A DNA stretch of 64,000 bases from the NCBI GenBank assembly GCA_024752435.1, contig CP103020.1:1922001-1986000 (forward strand), read 5' to 3'. The translations under genes were made by a program, and so were the position numbers. Each line of letters starts with the position of its first letter. The stretch's first letter is position 1. Source of the stretch: Allantophomopsis cytisporea. Lineage: Eukaryota; Ascomycota; Leotiomycetes; Phacidiales; Phacidiaceae. Below are positions 1-11,943 of this stretch, in pieces. The notes beneath the pieces were generated by a model. The model ran no database searches, was not told the DNA's origin, and saw only the letters and a list, made by a program, of their open reading frames with translations.

Positions 1-1
1 A

Positions 2-3000
2 CATGATTCTATACAAAGTCCAAACACACCTGATGGAGTTGTCAGAGATCCGACTTCCCTGAGAGTGGTGCATGAAGCTTTCATGTCCTCCTTACTTGGT
101 CTCCTAGTGACTCAACTATGTACAGAGCAGCGCTACATGCCATTAAATGCAACCACACTTATTTGTCCCTCATCTATAGCAGATGATAATTTTTCGAGAA
201 CCACTACTCCCAACAATGTCTCTATGGTATCCCTGGACCTACAACTAACAGCTCTAGGAAATCTTGTTCTTAGAGCTGCTTCAAGTATCTCCAATGGTCT
301 TGCAAGAATATCACAAAATACCAACAACGATGATATATACAAGGGCGCTACAGTTTGGCTAGTCCCGGGTGGATGTGTTGCTGCGTATATGGGGATTGTA
401 CCAGAACATCCTCAACCTGACTCGGGAGCTGCGGTTGGCAAAGATGTTCAGCTGCTTGACACCACTTCAGCACAAATTGATTGGAAGACACGTTGCCTTG
501 CTTGGCTCTCTGAGAAGGGAATAGACAGCAAATATCTTGAGGACTGCAGCTGGTCGATAGTGATTATAGAAACTTCTTCTTGGTCCTCAGTTGATAACAT
601 GCCTCATCTGAATAGCGGCGACAGTGATAAAGTCCCTATACTCTGGCCAACATCACTATGTTTTTATCGTCCATTGCCGAAGAAGTCGCAACCATCAAAG
701 AGCGGTGATGGTCCTCCAAAACTACTTACCAACTCATCTGGTAGTATCAATCTAGTTGAGGATCCATTAGCATTTGCAGAGAATTGGTCTCTGGAGAAGT
801 CTGATCGAGATACCATGATATCCAAAAGACAGAAAGATCGAGAAGTCGCCGACGCAGCTACGAAGATTCAAGTTGAGTTAGAGGCAAAGACATCAGGTTC
901 CGTGGCTCTTTCTCCAGTTGCCCTGCGGCGATCTAGCGTTACTGGAGCAGTCTATCCTACACCTCCCGACGCTATCCACCATACTACGGGTGCAACCCCC
1001 TCAATGGATGGGACGGTATCAACACCGATTGCGAATCAAGCCACACCCGCCAATCCCCGTGATCCACCAAGTGCAGTAAAAGATGAGTCCAGCTACAATA
1101 TCACTGAATCATGGGATTCTTCTCAAATAGAAAACTCGAACAACGCAATGATCATGGACGAGGCACCCAATGACAATTTATTTGACGATATGGGTGGAGA
1201 TCTGTTTGGCGACACCGACATCACCGATGCGGATTTCAATTTCTTTGACGAACCTGACGGAGCTCAAAATGATCTTTCGGAGTTCCTTCCGGAGCCATCA
1301 TTAGAGGACCAAAACACTGATATGAAGATGCTTGGCACCGAGGAACATAACACAAACATATCTGATCCATCTGCCGGTGGGCAATCTGTTGAAATGCCAG
1401 CTCCAGACGTGACCCTTGTTGCAGAAGAAAGCACCCTTGCGGTCCCTGAGCCTAAACTTGATGATCCGAGCACGATTTCTGAAGCACAGAAACCGCTTTT
1501 GCCCAGCCCAGCTTTCAATCGAGATTTCGTCTTTTCCCGCATAATTCCAGATTTTGGAAAGACAAATATAGATTATGCTTCTATGGCATCTCCATCTTGC
1601 TTGGATAGGTCCCTAAAATATAGAAGGACTAGTACTTATGAGAAAGTCGCATTGAAAACTTCATCAACGTTTACAAGCAAGTACAAGAGTTCTGTCCCCT
1701 TTCGAGATATATTAGCATTGAGAGGAAACAAGCGGAAGCCGCCTACTGAGCTTCCCGTTACTGGGGTTTTGGATAAACCAAAATCTCGATCTCAGAGCAT
1801 CTCCGAATTCATCGAAGCTGCTCAACCGGTGGATATGCCAGTTGCTGATTCTCCAAATCGGATTCAAGAGGAGGGAATGGATCTGGTCAACGAGAATAAT
1901 ACAAATCCATCTATCTCTAGTGAAAATGGTCTCACCTTGACAGAGTTGTCTGCAAGTGTCAAACGCAAGCATGATGGGGAGAATATATCTGGCAGCTCCA
2001 GCCCAACAAAAGTTGCCACAATCCCTGATAGGGCAGAGGACGGTTCTGTTGCTCCCAATGAGATGATCTTTGAATCATTGGATGCCAACCCGGCAGATTG
2101 GTCGCTTGCTAAGTTTTACTCCCATCCACAACCCTCATCAACAATATCGATCGGCTTGAGCAACTCGAACTTCATTGCTGCTGTTCAAATATTGGCTGAT
2201 CAAGCAGCTACGTGGTCATCACAGCGATTGTCGATTCTGTCCGATTGGCCATTTCCCACTGAGAAGGAACAGTCAGACTGTGATATCCTGGCTTTCAAGT
2301 CTCAGCAAGATCTGTCCACCGTAGCCAAGAAGATATTTCAAGATGCAAAAGAGTGTACATTTGCAGAGGCTATGGACATAAAAGACCTCCCTGCTGTCCC
2401 ACAGCCCAACAAACTTCCTCCAAGACCAACTCCTCCACGGCAACGGCTACCAGATAGCCAAGAGCATGACGAGGTACCGAAAAGAAATCATTTAATACCT
2501 TTACCTATGTCTCATCTTGATCTGAGACGAGCAGACTCCAAGATGACTGTTCTACCCTCCGCACTTCCTTTCTGGGAAAATTTAGCCTTGAGTCCGTCCA
2601 ACATGGATAAAGATATAACGGCGCTGTTCATTTACCCTAACGCGGATGGTATGGTGGCTAATATCAAAGCTCTCTTCGACCGTTTACGAAGCGCTTATGA
2701 GTCTTGTCGTCTGGGATCCCATGAAATACTTGAAGGAACTGGTCAAACGACAGCGCAGATTCCCCTCGCACCTGGCGCCTTTGAGCAATTACCCAGCGCT
2801 GAGTCAAACCCGGGAATCATGGAGAAGTTCTGCACTGCTCTTGGTAAACAGTTGGCAATGGTGCCCACCTTACAGTCAAGAAATATTGTGATCTATATTG
2901 TGTGTCCTTCGGAAAGCGAAAAGGCACCTCTGGTCATATGTCATGCTTTTCATGCGCTTTTTGAAGCATATAGGCAGACTCTGACGCAGAAGAAGATGAA

Positions 3001-4123
3001 ACCACAGACAGAATTAGTATTACAAATTGTTCCGTCGAATCTTGTGGCTTCCGAAACCGAGATGGTTATTCCAGCGCCAAAGGAATACACGAGACTTGCT
3101 ATGGAAGTTTACGATCGTTGTATGAATTTCAAAACTATGTCGAAATCGCCGGCTGTTGTGCTAGAACAACCACTTCCAAAATCGTTAGGCTTCAAAGTTG
3201 GCATAACTCCATCCATATCACTGATGGATGAGAACTCGTGTATTCATATTGCATATGCCCAAAGTATCGATGAGCGCTGGATCACCGCAGCATGGACCGA
3301 CAACACAGGAGTTCAACAAATGACAGCGGCGTATTGCCTAGGACGTCGTAATGAACCTCTCACGCGTTCCTTCCATGAGGTGGCGAATGAAATCTGGGAG
3401 ACGACGCTCGATGTCATCCGCGCCAAGAAGATCCAGTGGCGCATCATGATCGTCAAATCTGGAGTGATGCAACAATCCGAGATCGACTTCTGGTCCGACC
3501 TTGCATCCACAGAAATGCACGCAAGTATAACCTTGACACTCTTGACCATTTCAACACGCCCATCCTTAATGCTCTCCCCACCTTCAATAAGCCTCCCACC
3601 TAACAATCTCTCAACACAAGCCATGCTCAATACCCCAGTATCTACTCCACAACCCAACATCCTCTCACCCGACCAATTTGGCAATGCCACAACCCCAGCC
3701 CGGGATGGCATCACCAGTGCCGCCACCCCCGAAGCTGTTCAGCTCGAACTCGACACCGACGCTACGCTTATCGATATCACCGACCAAACCTGGGCTGCCA
3801 TCCTTGCCATGCGTCTGAATAACTCCAACTCCGTCCTCGAAATCGCGCCTGCACTCATCAGTGGCTACCTCGTCAAGCGCAGCGGGCCGCGTGCTGGCGA
3901 TTCCCCCGTCCTCATGGAAGTTAATATTGTGCATGTTGACACAAAGGATGGCATGCGATCCTCGCGCAGCTTGGAGATAGTCTTCCGTGAGATTTTGGGG
4001 TATTATAAAGGTTTGGGCACTTTGTCTAGAGCTAGAGGACTGGTAGATCAGTTCCGTGATGTTAGGCCATGGCACATTGCGGCCACTGAGAAGGCGCTAA
4101 AGGCGCTTTATATGCTGATGTAG
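2..4123 (+). CDS. SSN2: Mediator complex subunit 13 (Med13/Ssn2), 5' end missing
   Basis: Med13 is the large subunit of the Cdk8 kinase module, which docks on Mediator in the nucleus and modulates RNA polymerase II transcription. The reading frame is already open at base 2 and stays open to the TAG at 4121-4123 (1373 residues), so the true start lies upstream of the window; the GTG at 65 is not a start. The C-terminal third is the best-conserved part, with the closing stretch (EILGYYKGLGTLSRARG, then a WHIAATEKALKALY-like end) typical of fungal Med13. The middle (about residues 260-700) is Ser/Pro/Thr-rich and probably disordered, with an Asp-rich patch near residues 390-420 resembling an acidic activation-like segment. 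No intron is needed in the visible part. The identification rests on the C-terminal family pattern as I recall it; a large unrelated disordered protein is unlikely. Confidence 0.87.
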   Translation, partial: HDSIQSPNTPDGVVRDPTSLRVVHEAFMSSLLGLLVTQLCTEQRYMPLNATTLICPSSIADDNFSRTTTPNNVSMVSLDLQLTALGNLVLRAASSISNGLARISQNTNNDDIYKGATVWLVPGGCVAAYMGIVPEHPQPDSGAAVGKDVQLLDTTSAQIDWKTRCLAWLSEKGIDSKYLEDCSWSIVIIETSSWSSVDNMPHLNSGDSDKVPILWPTSLCFYRPLPKKSQPSKSGDGPPKLLTNSSGSINLVEDPLAFAENWSLEKSDRDTMISKRQKDREVADAATKIQVELEAKTSGSVALSPVALRRSSVTGAVYPTPPDAIHHTTGATPSMDGTVSTPIANQATPANPRDPPSAVKDESSYNITESWDSSQIENSNNAMIMDEAPNDNLFDDMGGDLFGDTDITDADFNFFDEPDGAQNDLSEFLPEPSLEDQNTDMKMLGTEEHNTNISDPSAGGQSVEMPAPDVTLVAEESTLAVPEPKLDDPSTISEAQKPLLPSPAFNRDFVFSRIIPDFGKTNIDYASMASPSCLDRSLKYRRTSTYEKVALKTSSTFTSKYKSSVPFRDILALRGNKRKPPTELPVTGVLDKPKSRSQSISEFIEAAQPVDMPVADSPNRIQEEGMDLVNENNTNPSISSENGLTLTELSASVKRKHDGENISGSSSPTKVATIPDRAEDGSVAPNEMIFESLDANPADWSLAKFYSHPQPSSTISIGLSNSNFIAAVQILADQAATWSSQRLSILSDWPFPTEKEQSDCDILAFKSQQDLSTVAKKIFQDAKECTFAEAMDIKDLPAVPQPNKLPPRPTPPRQRLPDSQEHDEVPKRNHLIPLPMSHLDLRRADSKMTVLPSALPFWENLALSPSNMDKDITALFIYPNADGMVANIKALFDRLRSAYESCRLGSHEILEGTGQTTAQIPLAPGAFEQLPSAESNPGIMEKFCTALGKQLAMVPTLQSRNIVIYIVCPSESEKAPLVICHAFHALFEAYRQTLTQKKMKPQTELVLQIVPSNLVASETEMVIPAPKEYTRLAMEVYDRCMNFKTMSKSPAVVLEQPLPKSLGFKVGITPSISLMDENSCIHIAYAQSIDERWITAAWTDNTGVQQMTAAYCLGRRNEPLTRSFHEVANEIWETTLDVIRAKKIQWRIMIVKSGVMQQSEIDFWSDLASTEMHASITLTLLTISTRPSLMLSPPSISLPPNNLSTQAMLNTPVSTPQPNILSPDQFGNATTPARDGITSAATPEAVQLELDTDATLIDITDQTWAAILAMRLNNSNSVLEIAPALISGYLVKRSGPRAGDSPVLMEVNIVHVDTKDGMRSSRSLEIVFREILGYYKGLGTLSRARGLVDQFRDVRPWHIAATEKALKALYMLM

Positions 4124-4730
4124 CATTTGGATAGCTAGCATTCTTTTGTCTATAGATCTCAATTTCTATCGCTCTCGAATTAGTCTCCGCTACAATGGAT
4201 GCTACAGTAGACTGTGAATTGAATCAAATATATAAATCATGGAATATTGCTACCTTCTAGATGGTACCGTCCTGATTGCATATGAGAAATCAAGCATGTA
4301 CTGTTAAATGCTACCTATTTAATCTACTGATGTTGGGTAGAAAGAATATGGTGTAATAGTCATTTTTGCACTTATGGGGCTTTTCGTTTTGTTTCTTGGT
4401 GTTTTGTTTCATAAGTGCCAGCAGCTAGTGACTCTTCACAGCAATTGAAAATCAACGCAAGTTCATGCTTATTGCTTCTCAGCATGCTTATTCATTCTTT
4501 TGTCGGAGCCATGGTCAGGCGATGAGTTACAGTGTGGCTGTGGGAGAGCTGTGTAGCCAATCATAGATTGGACGGGCAGTTCAATTATTTATATCAATAG
4601 CGAAGGCTGCAATCGACCACATGATATGCCTCATCCTGAATTTACCACACTGCATTCGTCGTATATGAAGTCCTAACTTCTCAAACCACAAAAGGAAAAA
4701 CTCGGAGAACAAGTTGTTGCTGATAACAAT
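4124..4730. other. Intergenic region, MED13 to unknown gene
   Basis: This holds the MED13 3' flank and the promoter of the small gene that follows. It is A+T-rich just after the stop. I see no open frame or RNA gene in it. The last 60 bases before the next ATG are A-rich, as in many fungal leaders. Confidence 0.6.
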
Positions 4731-5249
4731 ATGACAAGCAACAATAATACCGCGGACATGTCCACAAAGCCTCTACCTCACAACGACCAGATCCAGAAAG
4801 AAATCCAACTAGACCTCAGCAAAATTCTCAGAGGCATTAAGCACGACCCTACCTTCATGGGAATGATAGCTCTCGGCAGCGATGGGATTTTACGCTCTCT
4901 GACTGCCGATCGCAAGGTCGTTGATGCGGTTGCTCTGCGACCAGAGCTAATCAAGGCATTGCTCGATCGCACGCCGTACGACTCTCGAAACGAGATCATC
5001 TTTCGCGGCGTTGATGGGACCAAGGTCCCACGCGAGCAGTGGTTTCATCCTGACGACAAGGTTGAGCTGCCATCGCCATATGTCCCGACCGAAGAGGAGA
5101 GGAACTTGTCGCCAGAGCAATTGGAAAAGAATCTTCGGTTTCTTGAGGAGAGGGCAAAGAAGCCGTTTTGTGAGCCTGATATTGTATCTAATCATGACCT
5201 GGGGCTAAATGGGGTAATATCGAATTCAGGAGATGGAGGGGAGGTTTGA
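4731..5249 (+). CDS. Hypothetical protein, 172 aa
   Basis: Single-exon frame of 172 codons starting at ATG 4731 after an A-rich leader; a second in-frame ATG at 4758 could also serve. The product is hydrophilic, with no signal peptide or membrane segment. It has a plausible folded core (about residues 20-110, with DPTFMGMIALGSDG and a WFHPDD motif) followed by a charged, helical tail rich in Glu/Leu (TEEERNLSPEQLEKNL) and a short Gly/Asp-rich end. The balanced amino-acid mix and codon use favour a real gene over a chance frame. I do not recognise the family and assign no function. A 3' intron replacing the last 25 or so residues cannot be excluded. Confidence 0.6.
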   Translation: MTSNNNTADMSTKPLPHNDQIQKEIQLDLSKILRGIKHDPTFMGMIALGSDGILRSLTADRKVVDAVALRPELIKALLDRTPYDSRNEIIFRGVDGTKVPREQWFHPDDKVELPSPYVPTEEERNLSPEQLEKNLRFLEERAKKPFCEPDIVSNHDLGLNGVISNSGDGGEV

Positions 5250-5545
5250 CGTTCTAATCTTTTCAGATATCGAACTAACATCTCTTTCCGCTCTTTTGGA
5301 TTAGTCGTGCAGTACAGGCAATGCACATTTTTATCTACAAGATTATCGTTCAAAACTGCTCTCCAAAACTTGAAACTTTGGATCACCAGGTGTAACAAAA
5401 TTGTAGAGACTGAGATGACTTGAATTATCATTGCCCTGAAACTTGACATTGCAAGGTTGCTGGGTTCTATCTTGGAAACCTAAGCTACACTTGTTAGTTT
5501 TCGTAACCTTGAAACTTACAAAATAACCGCTTACTCATTTCCAAG

Positions 5546-5968
5546 TTACCATACATAATTTTGTTCTTTGGGGTGCTTGTATAATGATAACCCGACCCGA
5601 CGTCCCTTCTCAAGAAGGTCAGTACTAGCCCCATTCATAAAGTCAAGACAGTTTCAAACTCACCATGAAATTCCCTTTAGTTCCATACATGATTACATCC
5701 CAACCACCTTCTTCATACTGTATCTGAGCTTTCTTCTCAGCCCGCCCAAGACTTGGCGAAGATTTCTGCCTGGCTTGGAAGGCGAGGTGAGGCGTGCAAG
5801 CTCATTGTCGACGAAATCATCAAATTCAACTGGAGTTACCACATCCCGCAGGTAGTAAAGTCTATTCTCAACGCTCTCCCGACTGTGGCGTTCGAAGGAA
5901 GAACGGTCTGTGACGTGCGAGGTGACGGTCGTTTGGAGATTGCCGATCGTATAAATTGAGGAAGACAT
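5546..5968 (-). CDS. Putative small three-exon gene, about 97 aa
   Basis: Proposed exons on the minus strand: 5968-5840 (43 codons from ATG), 5765-5664 (34 codons) and 5608-5546 (20 codons plus TAA). The introns would be 5766-5839 (GTAACT...GCAG) and 5609-5663 (GTGAGT...TTGAG, with CTGAC just upstream of the acceptor); both are phase 0. Exon 2 has protein-like composition (ends in GGWDVIMYGTKGNFM) and joins a third exon with a basic/aromatic end (SLYKHPKEQNYVW). No single frame spans the locus, which is why the splice model is needed. An AAG three bases further in is an alternative acceptor for exon 3. The family is unknown. The start exon is the weakest part; the exon 2 to exon 3 join is the most convincing. 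Confidence 0.4.
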
Positions 5969-7538
5969 GATTGTAATGGTGAAGTTGATAATGGTGATTC
6001 AGATGATAAAGGTAAAGTGATTATCGATGATAGTGATGATGAATATATGTGAAGCAAATGCTGAGCTGCGTGAATAATCGAGCGAAGTAGAGGAGTACCT
6101 TTACAGTATATGAGTGTGTAGAGGGGGATGAGGCTCAGAGGGGAACCAGACAGACAAGAATCTTATATATGCCTCGAAAGACTTACTTCGAAGTTACATT
6201 ACGAATGGTTGTTGTGATATACCGCTTTAGGCATTCAAGGGTCTTTCATGAAGGTCATAATATCCTGGTACCGAACACACTTGAAATATGTGCATTCCCC
6301 AATCAAGATACTATGAGCTTGAAAGCGGGATTAATTCTTAGTTGGATCTTTCGGCTTGGACAGTACTATTACTTAGGTATCTCAATATGTATCATTTGCC
6401 TATTCGGAAAGGCCTGTATGTGAACGAAAATCCCCAAAACGAGATTCTTAACAACTATATGTATCTTGAACGAAATGGCTTAGCTGAAACGAATCTAGCG
6501 CGTAAAACAATATTAGAATGCGTATCAAATGCTCTATTTTCCATATCCAGTGGAATCTACTCAAATGGATTGTTCAATTTCAAATATAACAATTCAGAAC
6601 CGCCGAGCATAACATATGAATGCGTATATATATATATATATATATATCCAATTCGTGATCAAGGCTAACCATCAATAGTGATGGCTGTCATGGAGATAGC
6701 ATATCAGTATGTCTAACATTCAGTGGTGACAGAGAACTTCGCACTTGATTCGACTATTTCTCTACAGTATAACATCCCCAGCATTAGAATACCACAGGCA
6801 CTCCGATTCAGTCTATATATGTATATCAAAAGTTTTATGTAGGTGTATATTAAAACACAGTGGTCCTACAAAAGGACAGCCACATAAAACAGCTCAGCTA
6901 AGAGCCATTAATCCCGCCCACGTTTCATGAGATATTCCCAAGCACATCATTTCCTCCGCTCCCTCCGTCCTCCCCCCTTTCCCTTTCCCTCTCCCTCCCA
7001 ACCTCCACACTCCACACTCCATACCTCACCAAGCATACTCAAATTCAACCTCCACAAAACCCAAAATAATCCAACCGCTCCCGTCCAATGCCTGACTGGT
7101 GCAGTGGTCAATTCCCCTCCCCAAAACATTAGACAAGGTGATCAAAGACACAACGCCAAAAACGGAAAGCAAAACCCAAAATGAAAGGGATTTTCTACAA
7201 TGTGAGACGAGACTGCACTCTCCTATCCACTGATCTTTTGCCGGCTCGATTTTCGCTGGGGCCAGTCATTTAATTTTTTATTTTGCTTTTACCTATACTT
7301 CTTTCCTCTTTTGGTCGTCTATGACTATTGTTATATTCAGTGCATCGCTCTACACGTTATGCATACATCCAAGCAAATCGACATGATCATGTATCGTAGC
7401 GGTTCGATAGATATCAACCAAACTAGTCAGGTACATCACGTCTCATATTTTCACATTAAAAGTGAACAAAGCTTTAAATCAAATATTCATACATCCAAGC
7501 ACAATCTCCTAGTCACTCAATATAGTTCACTACATTCA
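5969..7538. other. Intergenic region with TA microsatellite and CT-rich tract
   Basis: This is the 3' flank of the NPC1 gene and the upstream side of the small minus-strand gene. It contains a (TA)n run at 6625-6647 and a strongly pyrimidine-rich stretch near 6953-7025 resembling promoter tracts of fungal genes. The short frames here (for example 6927-7184) have low-complexity Pro/Ser composition and I do not support them as genes. Confidence 0.5.
6625..6647. repeat. (TA)n microsatellite
   Basis: About 11.5 uninterrupted TA dinucleotides in an A+T-rich intergenic segment; potentially length-variable between isolates. Confidence 0.95.
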
Positions 7539-10500
7539 TCAATAATCCGAGTCACTATCCTCATCCGGAATCAGCGCCCTATACCTTCGACTAGCCAAAT
7601 CCTCCTCGAGCCCACCATCACTCTCAGGGTCCACATACCCCTCACCACCAGCCAAACTAAGAGCAACAGGCAAGAAGATCAGGGCGTGCGTAGCGGCAAA
7701 TACAACAAGCGCAAGCCAGATTCTGAAGTAATAGATCTCAAAGATCTTGCTGCGGGTAAATGCCAGCACGAAAACGCCAAGGAGCTTCGTAATGGTGATG
7801 CCGGAGAAGACGGATGCGCCGACATTGACAAGAGCCGTCCAGGCACGGGCGTCACGGCCACGGAACTTGTTCTTGGCACGCTCCATGAACGTGCGGGAGG
7901 GGAACATGAAGGCGCGGGCGATATGTGCGCAGAACTCAACACCGATACCAACACAAATAATCAGGTTAACAAGGGAGACGGCATTGAGCGAGACGTGGAA
8001 GAGCGCCATGGCGCCGATGATGTCCGTTACAATCATGATTACTGTAATAGTCACGATAGCGCCGGTACGGATAGAGCCTAGGAGGAGGGAGGATATGATG
8101 AGAATGAGGCCTAGTGCGGAACCCAGGAGGGTCGCGGTCAGGTTTACGATGGTCGCGTATTGGTCGAAGAAGATGTAGAAGATACTGTAAGGGAAGACCT
8201 CAATGCCGAGATCGTGGCTGATTCCATTAGCGATGCGGCGTGCAGATGCGTAGGCGGAGATGAAGTCTTCTTGACTGCGGAGAGGGGTATGTGCGGTTCG
8301 GAAATGCGAGGCAGGGATAGTAAGGTCTTTGGCATCAATGACGAGGGCGTTTCCATACGCAGCTTGGCCGCCGAGAGGACAATCGTCTGTCGTCGGCGAC
8401 TTCACCCACCGTTGGAGATAGTCGATGAATTCTTGACCCTCTGGCATTCCGCCGAGGGTGATATTCCACGGTTGCTTGCGATCTGCGAAACATGGAGTGC
8501 TGTGTAGGCCATGGCCCTCCACGCAACAGTCTTCATTCTCGGGGTCAAGCCATCTAAGGTAATCATCTATCCAATTTGCAGCGCCAGATGCAATGTAAGA
8601 AATCTCTGGGCGCTTGCGCTCTTGTTCGAGTACGTTGGTAAGTGACTCTTGCTCACAGGTAGTGAATCTAGCACAAAGTTGCTGCTGATGAGAGCGTTCG
8701 GTGACATTCAACTCCCTAGTAACAAAGTAAACTGGTGGTCCAGACTCGAAGTAATCGTAGAGATCGTTGAAGTATGGAATAAGATAAGATTCACCTGGGA
8801 TAGCGTCTCGTTGGTCCAAGCCTAAGGAGACTTCTGGGATGAGTGCTACACCAGCAGTAAAGATTCCGAGGAAGATAACCACGACCGCGACCTTCATTTT
8901 ACGGCCCAAGAGTCCAGGCGCATAGGTCTTGCGAATGAACTCTTGGAGAACTCCTTCCTCAGTTGAGCCTTCATATCCTCCCCCCGTGCCGATAGAGGTA
9001 GAATTGCTGAGATGGATTCCTGCACTCTTGATACGGATGCATGGGAAGCAGTCAGCCCTGTGGCTCTCGACTCTGCGCTGGTTGAGCGTCAATACAGACA
9101 CAAACATAGTAACCTGAAGAACAGCATTGATGAAAACAGCACCCGCAGCGTAGATGGCGAAGTTGCGGACAGCCGGCATTCCAACAAAAGCGCCTAACGA
9201 AAATGCAATAGTCTCTGTAGAAGCAGACAGGAGGATCGAAGGACCCATTCTACCCAAAGCTTTTGCAACCCGCTCCTCAATCGTGTCATCCGGGTGGCTC
9301 AAATTGACGCGTTCAAACTCATGAACGATCAAAAAGATGTTGTCAACTCCCACGGCTAAGACAATAAATGGAATGACCTCAGCAATAATGAGAGTGACCT
9401 TGATACCAGCAGCAGAAAACAATCCCACAGATGCAGATATGGACATCAAAACGATAACGATGCCGACTACGCCTAAGGAGAACTTAGAATGCACTAATGA
9501 AGCAGCTGGTGATCGCAAGAACGATCTCCAGGACAAAGTCGTAGATCCAAGTGCCAATGAAGCATAGAAGAACATGGCAATGTAGCTAATGACCACAATC
9601 TTGGCATCGGTATTCGTAGACTTGTTGAGTTCCTGTTCCAAACTTATTTGAGTTGAGAAGGACAATCTCAGACCCCGGGAGGCAGCTTCGACTTGCACAC
9701 CCAACAGCTGTGCCTTTAGAGCTTCCTCCCAGTCCATAGCGCGAGCATTTTCAGTTGAGCCTTCTGCATAGTTATTCACAACCCACGTGACGATGATAGC
9801 CTGTGCTTCGGTCACATCACCAGATTTGTTCCAGCCACCAAGGACCATATCTGGAGAAAGTGGTTGTTCAAAAGCAGGTCGACATTCCACAGGTGAAGCA
9901 GCGCAGTTTCGAAGATAGTTCTTCCAATTCTTGGGGTCCACCATGTCGATGTCATCGCCCCAGTACCCAGCAATAGATTGAACCACACAGGCTTCTCCAG
10001 TAGGCTTGAAGCAGATATCATTAAGGCTAGCTTTGTGTTCGCTTCCTGTGAGTTTGCTGATATCTTTTTCGACTTGGAACCACCACCGAAGTGTCTCGTA
10101 ATCGAGAACTGGTCCCGGTCCACTTGGGTGAGTGTCATTGACCAAAAAGACCTGTTCAGCACGGTAGAAAGGTCCAAAGTTGTTATCAAAGAAAGCCTTC
10201 TCCTCAGCAGCGGCAGATGTGGGGCTGACCCAGAGACGAGCAGGATCCTTCTCAATATCAAATCTCATCCATCCAATACTAAGGAGGCCAACAAAGATGA
10301 TGCTGGATACAATAGTGATTGCAGGGAACTTTGCAGCAGTGTAGCCCAAACGGCTGAATGCAGCATCGCAGAAGGTATTGATAGCGTAATTTTTCTGTGG
10401 TCTGTCGTACATGGCACCATTGTGAACCATATCGCCTTCATCCTCATCGTCACTAGGGGCAGCATCCTGCAACATCCGGAGACGTTCACTCCTTCGCTGA

Positions 10501-11438
10501 GAGTGCTTTGCATAGGCGATATGACCAAATATTGCCGTTCCGAGCAAAAGGACAATAACACTGTAGACCAGAATGGCACCGAAAGATAAGCATGGTAACA
10601 ATCCGACGTGACAGGAATTGGCCTCAGTGACTTCTGGAAGTTTTGGGCACACCGCTGGACAATCCACACAGGCGCATCTAAAGTTGGGGTCTTCATCATT
10701 ACACTGTTTCGGTTTCATCTTGAGCCCATCCATACCGGGCTCCTCATATTCCTTTGGTCTTGGGAAGTTGATCTGGAATGGCGATCCAAAAGGCTTTTCA
10801 TCACCCAAGAACTTCAAGAAGCGAGTGTAGTTCTTTGCACCGCCACCAATCAGATCCATAGCATTGCCGTTTGTAGCACCGAACTTCACATCTTTACAGC
10901 TGTCGTAGAACCCGGAGCCATAATCGTCTCGCACAAGATGATCGAGTTCGGTGACAATGAGTTTATCCCCCTTCTCCTGTGTCTGCGTGACGTTTACGAA
11001 TAGCGATTGATCAGGCGAGCAGGTGAATGTGCAAAAAAGATTGTAGAAGTTGTCTTTGCAAGCCGGACATGACGAGATGAGCTGATTCGCTCTCTTCAGA
11101 TTATCCTCGAGAGCGTCAAGCTACAATGACTGCATCAGCAATGTGCCCATCCAATTTAAAGTTCCAAACATCAAGATCATGCTCACCTGTGCACCCTCAC
11201 AGCAAATTGGCCCCGATGTCCATTTTGGCCCACACAGATCTACCAGCTGCTTTCTTACCGCCGCATCAGGCTCCTCCGCAAGCCCATTGTCTGGACACGG
11301 CAACTCCGCTCCAAAGAATGATTTTTTACCACACGTTCCACGAATCGCACACCGGCCGGCCTCATGTTTGGGCGTATACAGCTCTGCAGCAGCTCCGCCA
11401 GCAGCCAAAAGTGTCAGGACGTGCCCGAGGCGGACCAT
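7539..11438 (-). CDS. NCR1: NPC1-type intracellular sterol transporter (Ncr1)
   Basis: Niemann-Pick C1 family protein of the vacuole/late-endosome membrane that moves sterol (and in yeast affects sphingolipid) out of the lumen. Exon 1 is 11438-11187 (84 codons), the intron is 11121-11186 (66 bp, GTGAGC...TTGTAG), and exon 2 is 11120-7539; the product is 1277 aa, the usual fungal length. Residues 1-19 form a signal peptide. The Cys-rich N-terminal sterol-binding domain follows, crossing the splice site (ICCEGAQ, then CPACKDNFYNLFCTFTCSP with many Cys). A first membrane segment lies near residue 330. The sterol-sensing domain contains VIPFIVLAVGVDNIFLIVHEF, and a second RND-like membrane block with LINLIICVGIGVEF-type helices fills the C-terminus. 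The acidic tail ends in DSDSDY. It diverges from the 2EXR gene with 505 bp between starts. Confidence 0.95.
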
Positions 11439-11943
11439 GGTTTAATGGGACGATGTGGTGCACGAGCAGGGTCGTGGTGTAGGAACGAGCTTATGTCACA
11501 AATGTCACAGATGTCCCAGTTGATGGAGATGACAATAAAGATGAGGAGTAGAGTTCTCTGTGTGAGATTGGTTGTGGATTTGGATGCTGTACGAGCTGGT
11601 GGATGGACATATGCACTGTATGAGTTGTGTCGTAGCCTGCACAACAAGCTACCTTGCCTTGCTGGACGCCTCATCTCATGCGCGACTGAATCTCATGCGT
11701 CACTGCGGTCACCCGTCCGCCTCGCCTATCTTATCGGAGACACCCCTCCTCGGCACCGAAATGCAAGCTGCTCGACCGCATAACGCTCATGTCAAGCCAA
11801 AGGTACACAATCAACAACACCACACCTTTGGATACCTTCCTAACATCCGCCTGACAATTTCAAGACTCCTTCAACGTCGCGACAGCCATCTATCATTAAC
11901 ACGTTGAATATATAATTCCACTCCATAAAACAAAACAAAACCA

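Noticed and set aside
7311..8081. Long plus-strand frame opposite the NPC1 3' end
   Set aside because: It is antisense to well-supported NPC1 coding sequence and its product is low in hydrophobic residues with no family features.
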